From: JBEEJZ01 sp041168905
GTDB taxonomy: Bacteria; Pseudomonadota; Gammaproteobacteria; Burkholderiales; Burkholderiaceae_C
Direction: 5' to 3'
Length of the DNA stretch: 64,000 nt
Assembly: GCA_041168905.1 (NCBI GenBank)
Contig: JBEEJZ010000079.1
Coordinates: 1 to 64,000, forward strand
How positions within the stretch are numbered: the first letter of the stretch is position 1; every line of letters starts with the position of its first letter. Positions 52,285-60,465 of the stretch are shown here, one piece after another. Under the pieces are notes generated by a model. That model had not been told where the DNA came from. It ran no database searches and worked only from the letters and a program-made list of their open reading frames with translations. A program made the translations under genes and the position numbers.

Positions 52285-52650
52285 ATGACCACCACAAACA
52301 TACCCGCCACACAGAATGAAGCCTGGGGCTTTTGGGGCACGATGAATGATCAAGCCCAAACCGCCTGGCCAATCGCGATGATCTCGATTTCGGATGCCAC
52401 CTACCAGCCCCTCGAATCGGTGCGCACCTTCCTTGATAGCCGCCACGGTCGCCACTTTGCCGACGATGTGTTGAACGGCATGCACGCCGGATTGAACCTG
52501 CAGGTTGCGATCCAAGCCGTCACCCAACGCTGGATGGGCTGGACCATTGGGCGCCTGACCAGCAAGCAGCACGGCATCCCCAAGGGACTGCCTTACCTCA
52601 CCGGGTTTGTGATTCACTGCGAGATCGTCGAAGAGTCACTGGCCGACTGA
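52285..52650 (+). CDS. Conserved-type phage/plasmid protein, 121 residues
   Basis: MTTTNIPATQNEAWGFWGTM... has a central FADDVLNGMHAGLNLQVAIQ helix and RWMGWTIGRLTSKQHGIPKG. This layout is seen in small proteins beside DUF3489 and DUF6900 genes in mobile elements; function unknown. Its 3' end overlaps the convergent membrane-protein gene by 37 bases. Confidence 0.62.
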   Translation: MTTTNIPATQNEAWGFWGTMNDQAQTAWPIAMISISDATYQPLESVRTFLDSRHGRHFADDVLNGMHAGLNLQVAIQAVTQRWMGWTIGRLTSKQHGIPKGLPYLTGFVIHCEIVEESLAD

Positions 52651-52862
52651 TGCACCCGCAGGGCTTCAAAACTCCGGCGTAGCGCGTAGCTGCGCACGAT
52701 GGACACAGCCGTGAAAATCAGGCCAATCAGGAGGTTTTCCGTGATCGTCACTGCCAGACCGAACAACGGAAACACCGCTATCTGCGTTGCCACCGCCACG
52801 CCATACCCGACCAGCACATTGGCCAGCGACTCCACCAGGGACATCAGGCGCGACTGTTTCAT
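52614..52862 (-). CDS. Small membrane protein (DUF7220-like)
   Basis: An 82-residue protein with two hydrophobic segments (LANVLVGYGVAVATQIAVFPLF and ITENLLIGLIFTAVSIV, here split) and a basic C-terminus (RSYALRRSFEALR). It resembles DUF7220 proteins of phages. The ATG at 52862 overlaps the methyltransferase stop (ATGA), so it is translated with it. Role unknown. Confidence 0.65.
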   Translation of the reverse strand: MKQSRLMSLVESLANVLVGYGVAVATQIAVFPLFGLAVTITENLLIGLIFTAVSIVRSYALRRSFEALRVHQSASDSSTISQ

Positions 52863-54151
52863 GCGTCGGCCTCTGCTGAATTTGCTGCGGTTGACATGCC
52901 TGCCAGTGCCGCGAGGCCATTGAACTTGACCGCATCGGCTTCCCGGTAGGCCTCCTGACCAGTCCAGTCTTGCCATCGGCGCACGATCACGTCCACGTAC
53001 TTGGGATCGAGTTCGATCAGCCAACCGATCCGGCCGGACTTCTCTGCGGCGATGAGGGTAGTGCCCGAGCCGCCGAAAGGATCGAGCACGATGTCACCCG
53101 GACGGCTGGAATTGCGGATGGCCCGCTCGACCAGCTCCACCGGCTTCATGGTCGGGTGCAAATCGTTCTTCTGCGGCTTTTTGATGTTCCATACATCGCC
53201 TTGATCGCGGTCACCACACCAATGGCGGTTCTGCCCCTCGGGCCAGCCGTAGAGGATGGGCTCGTACTGGCGCTGGTAGTCGGCGCGGCCGAGTGTGAAA
53301 GTATTCTTGGCCCAGATGATGAAGGTCGACCACTTGCCACCGGCAGCCCGGAAGGCCTGCTGCAGCGTGTCCAGCTCGCTCGACGACATGGCGATGTAAA
53401 TGGCTCCGGCGCAGCGTTCCAGCATCGGGGTCAGTGCCGCCAACAGGAAATCGTAGAACCCGTCGCCAAGGTTGTCGTTCAGGATCGGGCGGTCCTTGCC
53501 GCGCATCTTGTCCTTGGCGCTATTGGCGTAGTCGACGTTGTACGGTGGATCGGTGAACACCATGTCGGCATGGGCATCGGCCATCAGTGCGTCGTAACTT
53601 GCCGGGTTGGTGGCGTCGCCACACAGCAGGCGGTGGTTTCCCAGCTCCCAGACATCCCCTGGACGGGAGATCGGGGTGACTGGCACCTCGGGCACGGCAT
53701 CGTCGTCGGTTTGGCCATCGACCGTGGTCTCTTCACCGGCCATGATCTCGGCCAGGGCGTCGGCGTCGAACCCCGTGATGTCCAGGTTGAAGCCATCCTC
53801 CTGCAGCGACTGCAGCTCGATGCGCAGCATGGCATCGTCCCAGCCGGCGTTCTCGGCAATCCGGTTGTCCGCAATGATCAGTGCCCTACGCTGGGTCGGG
53901 GTCAGGTGGTCGAGGACGACCACCGGGACAGTGTCCAAACCCAGCTTCTGCGCGGCAGCCAAGCGGCCGTGACCGGCCACGATCACGCCATCCGACCCGG
54001 CCAGGATCGGATTGGTGAATCCGAACTCAACGATGGAAGCCGCAATCTGCGCCACCTGCTCATCGGAGTGGGTGCGGGCATTGCGGGCATACGGGACGAG
54101 CTTAGCTGTTGGCCAGCGTTCGATATGGGTGGAGAGCCAAGGTTCAGACAT
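52859..54151 (-). CDS. ParB-domain DNA methyltransferase 1 (DPPY)
   Basis: A 430-residue two-domain protein. The N-terminal ~130 residues are a ParB-like domain (YARNARTHSDEQVAQIAASI, GVIVAGHGRLAAAQKLG). The C-terminal part is a beta-class methyltransferase with MVFTDPPYNVDYANS (motif IV), then HPTMKPVELVERAI and IVLDPFGGSGTTLIAAE (motif I). It probably methylates adenine to protect phage DNA from host restriction. The ATG at 54151 overlaps the next upstream stop by 8 bases. It is clearly paralogous to its neighbour. Confidence 0.9.
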   Translation of the reverse strand: MSEPWLSTHIERWPTAKLVPYARNARTHSDEQVAQIAASIVEFGFTNPILAGSDGVIVAGHGRLAAAQKLGLDTVPVVVLDHLTPTQRRALIIADNRIAENAGWDDAMLRIELQSLQEDGFNLDITGFDADALAEIMAGEETTVDGQTDDDAVPEVPVTPISRPGDVWELGNHRLLCGDATNPASYDALMADAHADMVFTDPPYNVDYANSAKDKMRGKDRPILNDNLGDGFYDFLLAALTPMLERCAGAIYIAMSSSELDTLQQAFRAAGGKWSTFIIWAKNTFTLGRADYQRQYEPILYGWPEGQNRHWCGDRDQGDVWNIKKPQKNDLHPTMKPVELVERAIRNSSRPGDIVLDPFGGSGTTLIAAEKSGRIGWLIELDPKYVDVIVRRWQDWTGQEAYREADAVKFNGLAALAGMSTAANSAEADA

Positions 54152-55562
54152 CGGTGGATTCGCTTTGTCGCTGTTGGGCGATGACCTCAAAGGTCTCGCC
54201 TGTGGTGGCCAAGGTGACTGGCACACCAGGGAAGTTTTGTTGGAAACGGATCAACGCCACATCGACGTACTCAGGCGCGATCTCGACAGCACGACCGATT
54301 CGGCCAGTGCGCTGGGCGGCCATCAGCGTGGTGCCGCTGCCGCCAAAGGGCTCAAACACGATCTCACCTTCCTGCGTGTAGGCTTCGACCATCTCCACCG
54401 GCAGCGTCACCGGGAAGACCGCTGGGTGGTCGATGCCTTTGCCGATCTTTCCCTTGTGGCGCATGACGCGGATAACCGAGTCAGGGATGCGGTGGTCCTG
54501 GGTCGGCTGACCGGTAGCGGTCCATCCGTTGACCTGACCGTCTTTGCCGCGCATGGCAGTCGAGGAGCCATCGGCGCGCAGATGGGTTTCCTGACCGGCG
54601 AACTTGCAGGGCACCGTCTTGTTGGGTCTGCGGCTGGGTTTGCCTGTATCGCTGTTGAAGTGGAAGATGAACTCAAAGCTCGGTGCCAGGCGGCCCTGCC
54701 AGTCCCCCGGCATGCCCGGCCCCTGGTCCCAGACGTACCAGGCAAAGCGCCGCCAGCCTTGGGTTCGCATCCAGGCAAGCCACTGGTCCCAATACGGGAT
54801 GAACTCGTTGTCGCGGTGGATCAATCCGAGGTTGACCAGCACCTGGCCATCGGCGGCCATGGGCACCTGGGCGAACACGCCGCGCATCAGGCCATCCCAG
54901 TCGGCGATGCCGCCGGATGTGTAGTCCCGCTGATTGCCGTAGGGTGGCGAGGTAAAGCACAGGCTTGCCTGCTCGCCCTGCATCAGGGTGGCGATGGTGG
55001 CCGGGTCCGACGCGTCACCGCAGATCAGGCGGTGCGGACCCAGTTGCCAGACATCGCCAAGTCGGCTGATCGGCTGCTTGGGCAGATCCGGGACTTCGTC
55101 GTCTGCTTCGGGATCCGGATCCTGCTCCGGCGTTTCAACACCTTCACCACCGAGATCGGCCAGCATCTTGGCAAGCTCGTCATCCTCGAAGCCGGTGAGC
55201 AGCAGGTCGTAGCCTGCCTCGGACAACTCCGAGAGTTCCAGCGCCAACAGTTCATCGTCCCAGCCTGCATCCAGGGCAAGGCGGTTGTCGGCAATCACGT
55301 AGGCGCGCTTCTGCGCTGGGCTCAAATGGCCAAGCTCGATGACCGGGACTTCGACCAGTTCCAGCTTGCGTGCTGCAGCCAGGCGTCCATGGCCTGCGAT
55401 GATGCCGTTGTCGCCATCGACCAAGATGGGCTGTGTCCAGCCAAACTCCACGATGCTGGACGCGATCTTGGCGATCTGTGCCGGCGAATGCGTGCGCGGA
55501 TTGCGCGCATAGGGCAGCAGCGCATCGATCGGGCGGTATTCGATCTGCAGGTTGGGCGTCAT
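54144..55562 (-). CDS. ParB-domain DNA methyltransferase 2 (SPPY)
   Basis: A 472-residue paralogue of the next gene. ParB domain: YARNPRTHSPAQIAKIASSI and GIIAGHGRLAAARKLE. Methyltransferase: LCFTSPPYGNQRDYTSGG (motif IV is SPPY rather than DPPY, suggesting another target base or site), then IVFEPFGGSGTTLMAAQ. It likely gives a second methylation specificity. A terminator-like hairpin lies only 8 bases upstream of the ATG. Confidence 0.9.
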   Translation of the reverse strand: MTPNLQIEYRPIDALLPYARNPRTHSPAQIAKIASSIVEFGWTQPILVDGDNGIIAGHGRLAAARKLELVEVPVIELGHLSPAQKRAYVIADNRLALDAGWDDELLALELSELSEAGYDLLLTGFEDDELAKMLADLGGEGVETPEQDPDPEADDEVPDLPKQPISRLGDVWQLGPHRLICGDASDPATIATLMQGEQASLCFTSPPYGNQRDYTSGGIADWDGLMRGVFAQVPMAADGQVLVNLGLIHRDNEFIPYWDQWLAWMRTQGWRRFAWYVWDQGPGMPGDWQGRLAPSFEFIFHFNSDTGKPSRRPNKTVPCKFAGQETHLRADGSSTAMRGKDGQVNGWTATGQPTQDHRIPDSVIRVMRHKGKIGKGIDHPAVFPVTLPVEMVEAYTQEGEIVFEPFGGSGTTLMAAQRTGRIGRAVEIAPEYVDVALIRFQQNFPGVPVTLATTGETFEVIAQQRQSESTDV

Positions 55563-55568
55563 GGAATT

Positions 55569-55601
55569 GAAAAACCCGCCGAGCGTTGCCGCCGGGCGGG
55601 T
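55569..55601 (-). terminator. Terminator-like hairpin directly upstream of methyltransferase 2
   Basis: On the minus strand ACCCGCC (55601-55595) and GGCGGGT (55580-55574) flank a GC-rich loop and are followed by TTTTTC, a good rho-independent terminator. It would stop leftward transcripts from the replication genes just before the methyltransferase and late genes unless antitermination occurs. Confidence 0.65.
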
Positions 55602-55957
55602 GAGAAATTTTCAGGGGTGGTAACTGTGAGGGACGGTGGTAACCAAAGGCCGGTAACCAGGCCGGGTGGTAACCTGTTTTTCTGGTCAGTCGCTATCGAA
55701 ATCTCGCGCTGTTGCCCCCCGCATACCGCTTTGGCCAGGAAGGACCCGTTGATTTCCTCAGGTGCGAGGTGCTTTGAACCACCTGCGCTTCTTTCCTGAC
55801 CGTAGCTCAAACTGTACGCTCAAAAGGCCCTCCGTGCTGCATTCGGATTCGGCTCCATCCTTCGCTCAAACCCGCATCAACCACAGTCCTTACCCGCAAT
55901 CACGTCAAAACACGCCAAAACACTTTCAGATGAAATAGGGCGCAAACCGAACTCGGG
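55602..55957. other. Gene-poor region with GGTAACC repeats
   Basis: GGTAAC occurs at 55619, 55638, 55652 and 55668; the last three read GGTAACC, spaced 14-16 bases apart. An 83-codon minus-strand frame (55559-55810) crosses both these repeats and the terminator, and I do not accept it as a gene. Further right CAAAACAC is repeated (near 55906 and 55916). The repeats could be binding sites for a phage regulator or replication protein. Confidence 0.4.
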
Positions 55958-56167
55958 TCAAAGCCCTTCCTTGCTGACCGGCTTACCGGTGCCGACCTCA
56001 TGATGAAGGTTGTCGTCAGCGATCTCGTCAATCATCTTTTCTGTATCGACCAGTGCCGCGTATTTCGCTTCAAGTCGGTCAAGCACTTGACCTGCTGAAC
56101 GAGCCTCACCACTTGCAAGACCTTGATCAACAGCTGACCGCAAGGATTGAGAATTCGCAGCATCCAT
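55958..56167 (-). CDS. ParD-like small protein, possible antitoxin
   Basis: A 69-residue protein whose core LRSAVDQGLASGEARSAGQVLDRLEAKY (in two parts) matches the C-terminal half of ParD-type antitoxins. A GTG that overlaps the GNAT stop is possible, but the ATG at 56167 has GAGG at good spacing and is preferred. It follows the acetyltransferase gene, so the pair may be a toxin-antitoxin module with the order toxin-antitoxin. Confidence 0.55.
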   Translation of the reverse strand: MDAANSQSLRSAVDQGLASGEARSAGQVLDRLEAKYAALVDTEKMIDEIADDNLHHEVGTGKPVSKEGL

Positions 56168-56184
56168 CGACTGGCCTCGTAATT

Positions 56185-56727
56185 TCACTGATAGAGGTCC
56201 TTGAACATCAAAATGGTTTCACGAACTTTTTGTGACTCACGTTCTTTCTTTTCGGATAGGCTTTCCATGAACCCTACTCGCTCGTAAAACGACAGCACCC
56301 GTTCAAGATTGACCGCGTCTACCGTGATTAACCGAACAGCAAAGGGCGCTGAGGAAGCGATACCGCAAATCAGGTCGATGAGGTATTCACCGACACCTGT
56401 GCTTTGCATCGATTCGATCACAGCCAGCTTGGTCAGTTTGACTGCCGGGTAGTAGCTGATTGGTGCGTCGAATGGCAAGCCAAGGTCAGTACGCTCGCCA
56501 CTGCTTAAGTGGACCGAGTCTGCCGTTAAGCTGAAATATCCGATGGGACCAGAAACGTCTGCGTGGAAGACAACGACGGTATTGGTCAGTCCGTGTTTGT
56601 CGTAATCGCGAGCATCTTCGTAAAGGAATTCGTCCAGTTGCGGTCGACCACACGCGAACTGCTTCAATACCTCGTCTTCAACATCCTGTATGTGCCGAAG
56701 TGAGATTTTGCTCGCATCAACGGCCAT
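56185..56727 (-). CDS. GNAT acetyltransferase, possible toxin
   Basis: A 180-residue GNAT-fold protein: FACGRPQLDEFLYEDARDYDK at the N-terminus, then VKLTKLAVIESMQSTGVGEYLIDL (acetyl-CoA loop region, with the usual Q/R-x-x-G-x-G/A relaxed) and VLSFYERVGF at the C-terminus. Toxic GNATs acetylate aminoacyl-tRNA. Here small genes overlap it on both sides (11 bp upstream, 4 bp or a short gap downstream), an arrangement usual for toxin-antitoxin operons. Toxicity is inference; it could be an ordinary acetyltransferase. Confidence 0.72.
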   Translation of the reverse strand: MAVDASKISLRHIQDVEDEVLKQFACGRPQLDEFLYEDARDYDKHGLTNTVVVFHADVSGPIGYFSLTADSVHLSSGERTDLGLPFDAPISYYPAVKLTKLAVIESMQSTGVGEYLIDLICGIASSAPFAVRLITVDAVNLERVLSFYERVGFMESLSEKKERESQKVRETILMFKDLYQ

Positions 56728-56953
56728 TCACCTTGATGGGCAATGGCCGTGCGAATGCTTGACGTGCAGCCTCAGCATAGGAGGCTAGCTCAGACCGACG
56801 CTTTTCGGACAAATTGACCCGACCGACGACCTTGAGTAAGGCTCGGCTCGCATCCGCATCTAGGCGGGGCGTTGCTTTAAAAGCGGCGGGTTTCATGAAT
56901 TTGTCCTGTTTGGGTACCCCGATCAGATTCGAGGTATCCACATTATCGGACAT
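56717..56953 (-). CDS. Small protein upstream of the GNAT gene
   Basis: A 78-residue Lys/Arg/Ala-rich protein, MSDNVDTSNLIGVPKQDK..., with a C-terminal helix (SEKRRSELASYAEAARQAFA). The ATG at 56953 has GGGGA just upstream; a longer frame overlaps the next gene. It overlaps the GNAT start by 11 bases, so it is coupled. It could be an antitoxin or a partner; no family recognised. Confidence 0.5.
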   Translation of the reverse strand: MSDNVDTSNLIGVPKQDKFMKPAAFKATPRLDADASRALLKVVGRVNLSEKRRSELASYAEAARQAFARPLPIKVNGR

Positions 56954-56975
56954 TTCCCCACGTTTTGCCACCACG

Positions 56976-57365
56976 TCACCCGGAGTTGAGCCGGTACGCC
57001 ACCAACTCCATGATCCGGTGCCAGCGCCGAGAGGCTGTGTTGCGATCGCAGGCAAAGCGCCTGCCGATCTGGTGCCATTCATAGCGGTTGGCCCGCATCC
57101 AGACCAGGTGACGTTGCTCCAACTCCAGCCACTGCACCCAGCGCATGGTCTCGAGCATCCGCTCCACCGCTTGTGGACTGGGCGGCATGGGGCGGTACAG
57201 CCGTTCTGGATCGGCGTAGCGCTCAGGCACCTGCATGGCCAGACTCATCCATGGGTTGAAGTGGCCCATGGGACGCACGCGTGGCAATCGGTGCGCAGTC
57301 TCAGCAGCCTCAGCAAAGCGAGCGGCCACGGCATCAGCCGTCCATTGGGTCATGGTTTCAGCCAT
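56976..57365 (-). CDS. DUF6362-like phage protein
   Basis: A 129-residue protein. WTADAVAARFAEAAETAHRLP begins the chain, and the C-terminal HLVWMRANRYEWHQIGRRFACDRNTASRRW looks like a sigma-70 region 4/HTH-type domain (in parts). The family annotated DUF6362 lies in phage replication regions. The ATG at 57365 has GGAGG 8 bases ahead. It may be a transcription regulator of late genes; this is inference. Confidence 0.68.
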   Translation of the reverse strand: MAETMTQWTADAVAARFAEAAETAHRLPRVRPMGHFNPWMSLAMQVPERYADPERLYRPMPPSPQAVERMLETMRWVQWLELEQRHLVWMRANRYEWHQIGRRFACDRNTASRRWHRIMELVAYRLNSG

Positions 57366-57567
57366 GGCGCTTTCCTCCATCGCCATACAGGCGCTCACCC
57401 AGCCTGCGCACGAACTCCCGCTCGACCCAGTCCAGTCGGTCGTCCTGTTCGGAGACGACCAGGATGTGGTCATTGCGCCATCCCTCGCGTTTGACAGCGT
57501 CGAGGTCGGGCGTGATCGGTTGCAGATTGCCCAGAGGGCAGCGATAGCGGTATTGCGGCACTTTCAT
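57358..57567 (-). CDS. Hypothetical phage protein, 69 residues
   Basis: MKVPQYRYRCPLGNLQPI..., a charged protein (DDRLDWVEREFVRRLGERLYG) without membrane segments. It starts one base past the resolvase stop region and overlaps the next gene by 8 bases, so it is translated as part of the operon. No family recognised. Confidence 0.6.
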   Translation of the reverse strand: MKVPQYRYRCPLGNLQPITPDLDAVKREGWRNDHILVVSEQDDRLDWVEREFVRRLGERLYGDGGKRHG

Positions 57568-57568
57568 G

Positions 57569-58039
57569 TCACACCCCCTCTACGGCCATCTCACGGGCCA
57601 GGTAGAGCAAGGCGATGGCGTCGGCCTCGTTGTCGTCTGCCGGGGCATGACCACGGGCACGGACGGATGCCACCATATCATCCTTGCTGGCGTTGCCTTT
57701 GCCGGTGGCGTGCTTCTTGATCGTGCCGACCGGAATGCCCTGGTACGGGATCTGGTGGTGCTCGCACCAGGCGGTCAACTGGCCCATGAAGCCGCCGTAA
57801 GCGTGTGCAGCGTCGACACCGACGTGGCGGCGTACTTCCTCAAAGACGACTTGCTCGATGCCGTCATTGCACTGCTTGATGTCGGTGAGCCAGCGCTTGA
57901 AGCGCAGAAAGCGCATCCCGCCGCCTTCGAAGCGTTGGGGTTTGAAGGATTGGCTGCCACTGGTGATGCTGCCGTCGCGGCAGGCCAGTGCCCAGCCCGT
58001 TTGAGTGCCCAGATCGAGGGCGAGGATGGTCGTGTTCAT
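57569..58039 (-). CDS. RuvC-like Holliday junction resolvase
   Basis: A 156-residue RNase-H-fold nuclease. Acidic residues sit at the expected places: ILALDLGTQTGWA (Asp9), QVVFEEV (central Glu) and DDNEADAIALL (C-terminal Asp pair). It should cut branched DNA before packaging. A 15-bp inverted repeat with nested hairpin lies just upstream in the gap to the primase gene. Confidence 0.82.
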   Translation of the reverse strand: MNTTILALDLGTQTGWALACRDGSITSGSQSFKPQRFEGGGMRFLRFKRWLTDIKQCNDGIEQVVFEEVRRHVGVDAAHAYGGFMGQLTAWCEHHQIPYQGIPVGTIKKHATGKGNASKDDMVASVRARGHAPADDNEADAIALLYLAREMAVEGV

Positions 58040-58065
58040 TTTGTCAGTCCTTGTTTTTGGTTCGG

Positions 58066-58161
58066 TCTGACGGATCGGACGGACTTTGTCGAAACTCCGT
58101 ATAAGGCGCGCGTCACGCGCCCGCGTGGAGAGTTACGTCGAAATCTGTCCGATCCGTCAGA
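58066..58161. repeat. Large inverted repeat with nested hairpin
   Basis: TCTGACGGATCGGAC (58066-58080) and GTCCGATCCGTCAGA (58147-58161) are perfect 15-bp inverted copies with a 66-base interval. Within the interval GGCGCG-CGTCA-CGCGCC (58105-58121) forms a second stem, flanked by CTCC (58096-58099) and GGAG (58127-58130), and GTCGAAA occurs on both sides. The element fills the 140-base gap between primase and resolvase genes. It could be a replication origin, a cruciform, or a structured RNA. Confidence 0.7.
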
Positions 58162-58179
58162 TTTGGGTCTTCATGGCAG

Positions 58180-60465
58180 TCAGTTGTCCGTGTAAGGGGT
58201 GTAGGTAGGAGTGGGTGGGGCCTTCAGTCCAATGCCCTGAAAGCCACGCAGCCCCATTCCGTTTCGCCATTTCTCAAGCCCGCGGGTGAGCAGCAAATCG
58301 GCGAAGCGCTTTTGCGAACCAACAAACTCCCCAGCCGCTTCTGCCCACTGCTTCCAGTCGGTGAACAGTTCGGCGGTCAGCGACTTGGCTGTCCCAACCC
58401 GCAGGCAACGCTCATCCATCCAGCGCCCCAGGGCGTCCTCGGCTTCGAAGTACTCATCGGTGGCGTCCAGCACCAATTGCGGCGGATCGAGCCGGCCCAG
58501 GCGTTGCCAGGCGAGACACCCATCAAGTGCCCAAGCCAGGATGCCATCCCGTTCAGCCAGTAGCTTTTGCTGCAGGTGCTTGTCGCGTTTCTCAGGGGGC
58601 ACGGTGATCGTGAATGGAATCAGATGCAGCCGCCGCTTCATGGCTTCGTCGATGTTGCGAATCGCCGGCTTGTGATTGCCTGCCACGAACAGCTTGAACT
58701 GCGGGAAGAACTCAAAGAAGTCCTGACGCATGAAGCGCGCTGCGATCTTGTCGCCACCGGTAAGGTTCTTGAGCTTGGACTCGGCCCAACGTTTGCCCTG
58801 TTCAGTTTCGATGGCTGCCACGAAGCGGGCACCGCGCAGGCCTGCCATATCGGTCGGGTGCCGGTCCGTGCGCGTTTCCATGAATGTGTCCATGGGCGCA
58901 TTGGTCGCGTAGTCGCCCAGGATGTCAGCCAGCGTGTTGACGAACACCGACTTACCGTTGGCACCGGTTCCGTAAAGGAAGAACAATGCGTGTTCGCGGG
59001 TCGAGCCGGTCAGGGCATAACCGACCATTTGCTGCAGGTAGTCCTGCAGGTTTTGGTCGCCGCCAGTGACATCGCTCAGGAACGAACGCCACTGGGGGCA
59101 CTCGCCGCGCGGCGTGGCCGTGGTGATCTTGGTCATTCGGTCAGCACGGTCATTGGAACGTGTGCGGCCCGTTTTGAGATCGACGACGCCACCCGGAGTG
59201 TTGAGCAACCATGGATCGGCATCCCACTCATCTGTGGTTGCAGCATGGCGGCGGTCAGCACGGGCCAGGCGTTCAACGCCACCCACGGTGCCCGAGCTGG
59301 CCAACTTGGCTGCAACCTTGCGATCCTCGGCACGCACTGCTGTCTGGCGGCACACGCTGCGGATCAGATCTGTGGCGGCCAGCGTGTCCTCGTTGCGCCA
59401 GCGTTGTCCGTCCCACACCAGCCACCGACCCCATGCAGCCACATAGCGCCAGTCGCGGTGGTAGCGCCGGGTGAAGGCCAGCGCCAGCGCATCCTCCGTG
59501 CCCCACACCGACTCGTCGCTGCTGACCACCGGTTCGGCATCCTCGGCCACGGCATGGATCTGCATGCGAGGGCCATGCACGAGGAAGGACGCCACATCAA
59601 AGCCTTCTGCAATGGCGTCCGCTGCATCCCATCCTTCTGCCGCATCCTGGGGCGGATACAGAATGTGGCAGGACCTGGCACCGGCGTCCAATACCGCCTG
59701 CGCAGCACTCGCCGCATACTCCCAGCCCGGTTTATCGCGGTCCGGCCAGATCAACACGGCCTTGCCTTCCAAGGGTGTCCAGTCGGTCTTGTCCACTGGG
59801 GCATTGGCGCCGTGCATGGCCGTGGTAGCGGTGAAGCCAGCGTGGATCAGCGCCTGCGCGCACTTCTCGCCCTCGACGAGAACGACTTGGGCTGCGTCCT
59901 TCAAACCTGGCTGGTTGTAAAGCGGCCTGGGGTCCGGTGGAGCCATCTTGCGGCGTTTGGCATCCCAAGGGCGGAACTCTTTCTTGCCACCTGGCGGGTC
60001 ATAGCGGTAGACGACCGCGATCAGCTTGCCTGCCGCATCCAGGTAGTCCCACTTGGCCGTGGCCGGGCCCAGGTCGTCGACTGGCACTTCCTTCTTCTTG
60101 GTCTTGCGAGACGGGGTTACAGGCGAGCGCCCGAGCAGATCTGCAGCGTGTTGCATCACGCGTGGAAAATCCGTGTGTGCATTGGCACCAAGGTTGGCTG
60201 CGATCAGATCGAAGATGTCACCACCGTCACCGGTGGCACGATCGGTCCACAGCCCGGCCTTCTCGCCGTCAAGCACCACCTCAAGGCTGTCACCGGGACT
60301 GCCCAGCACATCGCCGATGAGGAATTTGCCCTTGCGTTTTTTACCAGTTGGAAACAGCGTGGCCAGGACGGATTCCAATCGTGCGACAAGATCTGTCCTG
60401 ATCGACTCCCATGTCACGTCGGGGTTGGGGGACCCTCCAGCAGGGGTATCGTTGAAATCAAGCAT
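58180..60465 (-). CDS. P4-type primase-helicase
   Basis: A 761-residue replication protein. The N-terminal region has GLWTDRATGDGGDIFDLI (primase-like), then a toprim domain (VVLVEGEKCAQALIHAG, LIWPDRDKPGWEYA). The C-terminal half is an SF3 helicase of the D5/P4 type: FLYGTGANGKSVFVNTLADI (Walker A) and FVAGNHKP (motif C). It should prime and unwind phage DNA. It overlaps the upstream HTH gene by 8 bases. Confidence 0.92.
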   Translation of the reverse strand: MLDFNDTPAGGSPNPDVTWESIRTDLVARLESVLATLFPTGKKRKGKFLIGDVLGSPGDSLEVVLDGEKAGLWTDRATGDGGDIFDLIAANLGANAHTDFPRVMQHAADLLGRSPVTPSRKTKKKEVPVDDLGPATAKWDYLDAAGKLIAVVYRYDPPGGKKEFRPWDAKRRKMAPPDPRPLYNQPGLKDAAQVVLVEGEKCAQALIHAGFTATTAMHGANAPVDKTDWTPLEGKAVLIWPDRDKPGWEYAASAAQAVLDAGARSCHILYPPQDAAEGWDAADAIAEGFDVASFLVHGPRMQIHAVAEDAEPVVSSDESVWGTEDALALAFTRRYHRDWRYVAAWGRWLVWDGQRWRNEDTLAATDLIRSVCRQTAVRAEDRKVAAKLASSGTVGGVERLARADRRHAATTDEWDADPWLLNTPGGVVDLKTGRTRSNDRADRMTKITTATPRGECPQWRSFLSDVTGGDQNLQDYLQQMVGYALTGSTREHALFFLYGTGANGKSVFVNTLADILGDYATNAPMDTFMETRTDRHPTDMAGLRGARFVAAIETEQGKRWAESKLKNLTGGDKIAARFMRQDFFEFFPQFKLFVAGNHKPAIRNIDEAMKRRLHLIPFTITVPPEKRDKHLQQKLLAERDGILAWALDGCLAWQRLGRLDPPQLVLDATDEYFEAEDALGRWMDERCLRVGTAKSLTAELFTDWKQWAEAAGEFVGSQKRFADLLLTRGLEKWRNGMGLRGFQGIGLKAPPTPTYTPYTDN

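Noticed and set aside
54012..55799. 595-codon plus-strand frame, and the similar frame at 52970-54184
   Set aside because: Both are antisense to the ParB-methyltransferases and show no domain.
55559..55810. 83-codon minus-strand frame overlapping methyltransferase 2 by ATGA
   Set aside because: It runs through a rho-independent terminator and the GGTAACC repeats, has low-complexity composition and no family; the overlap may be chance.
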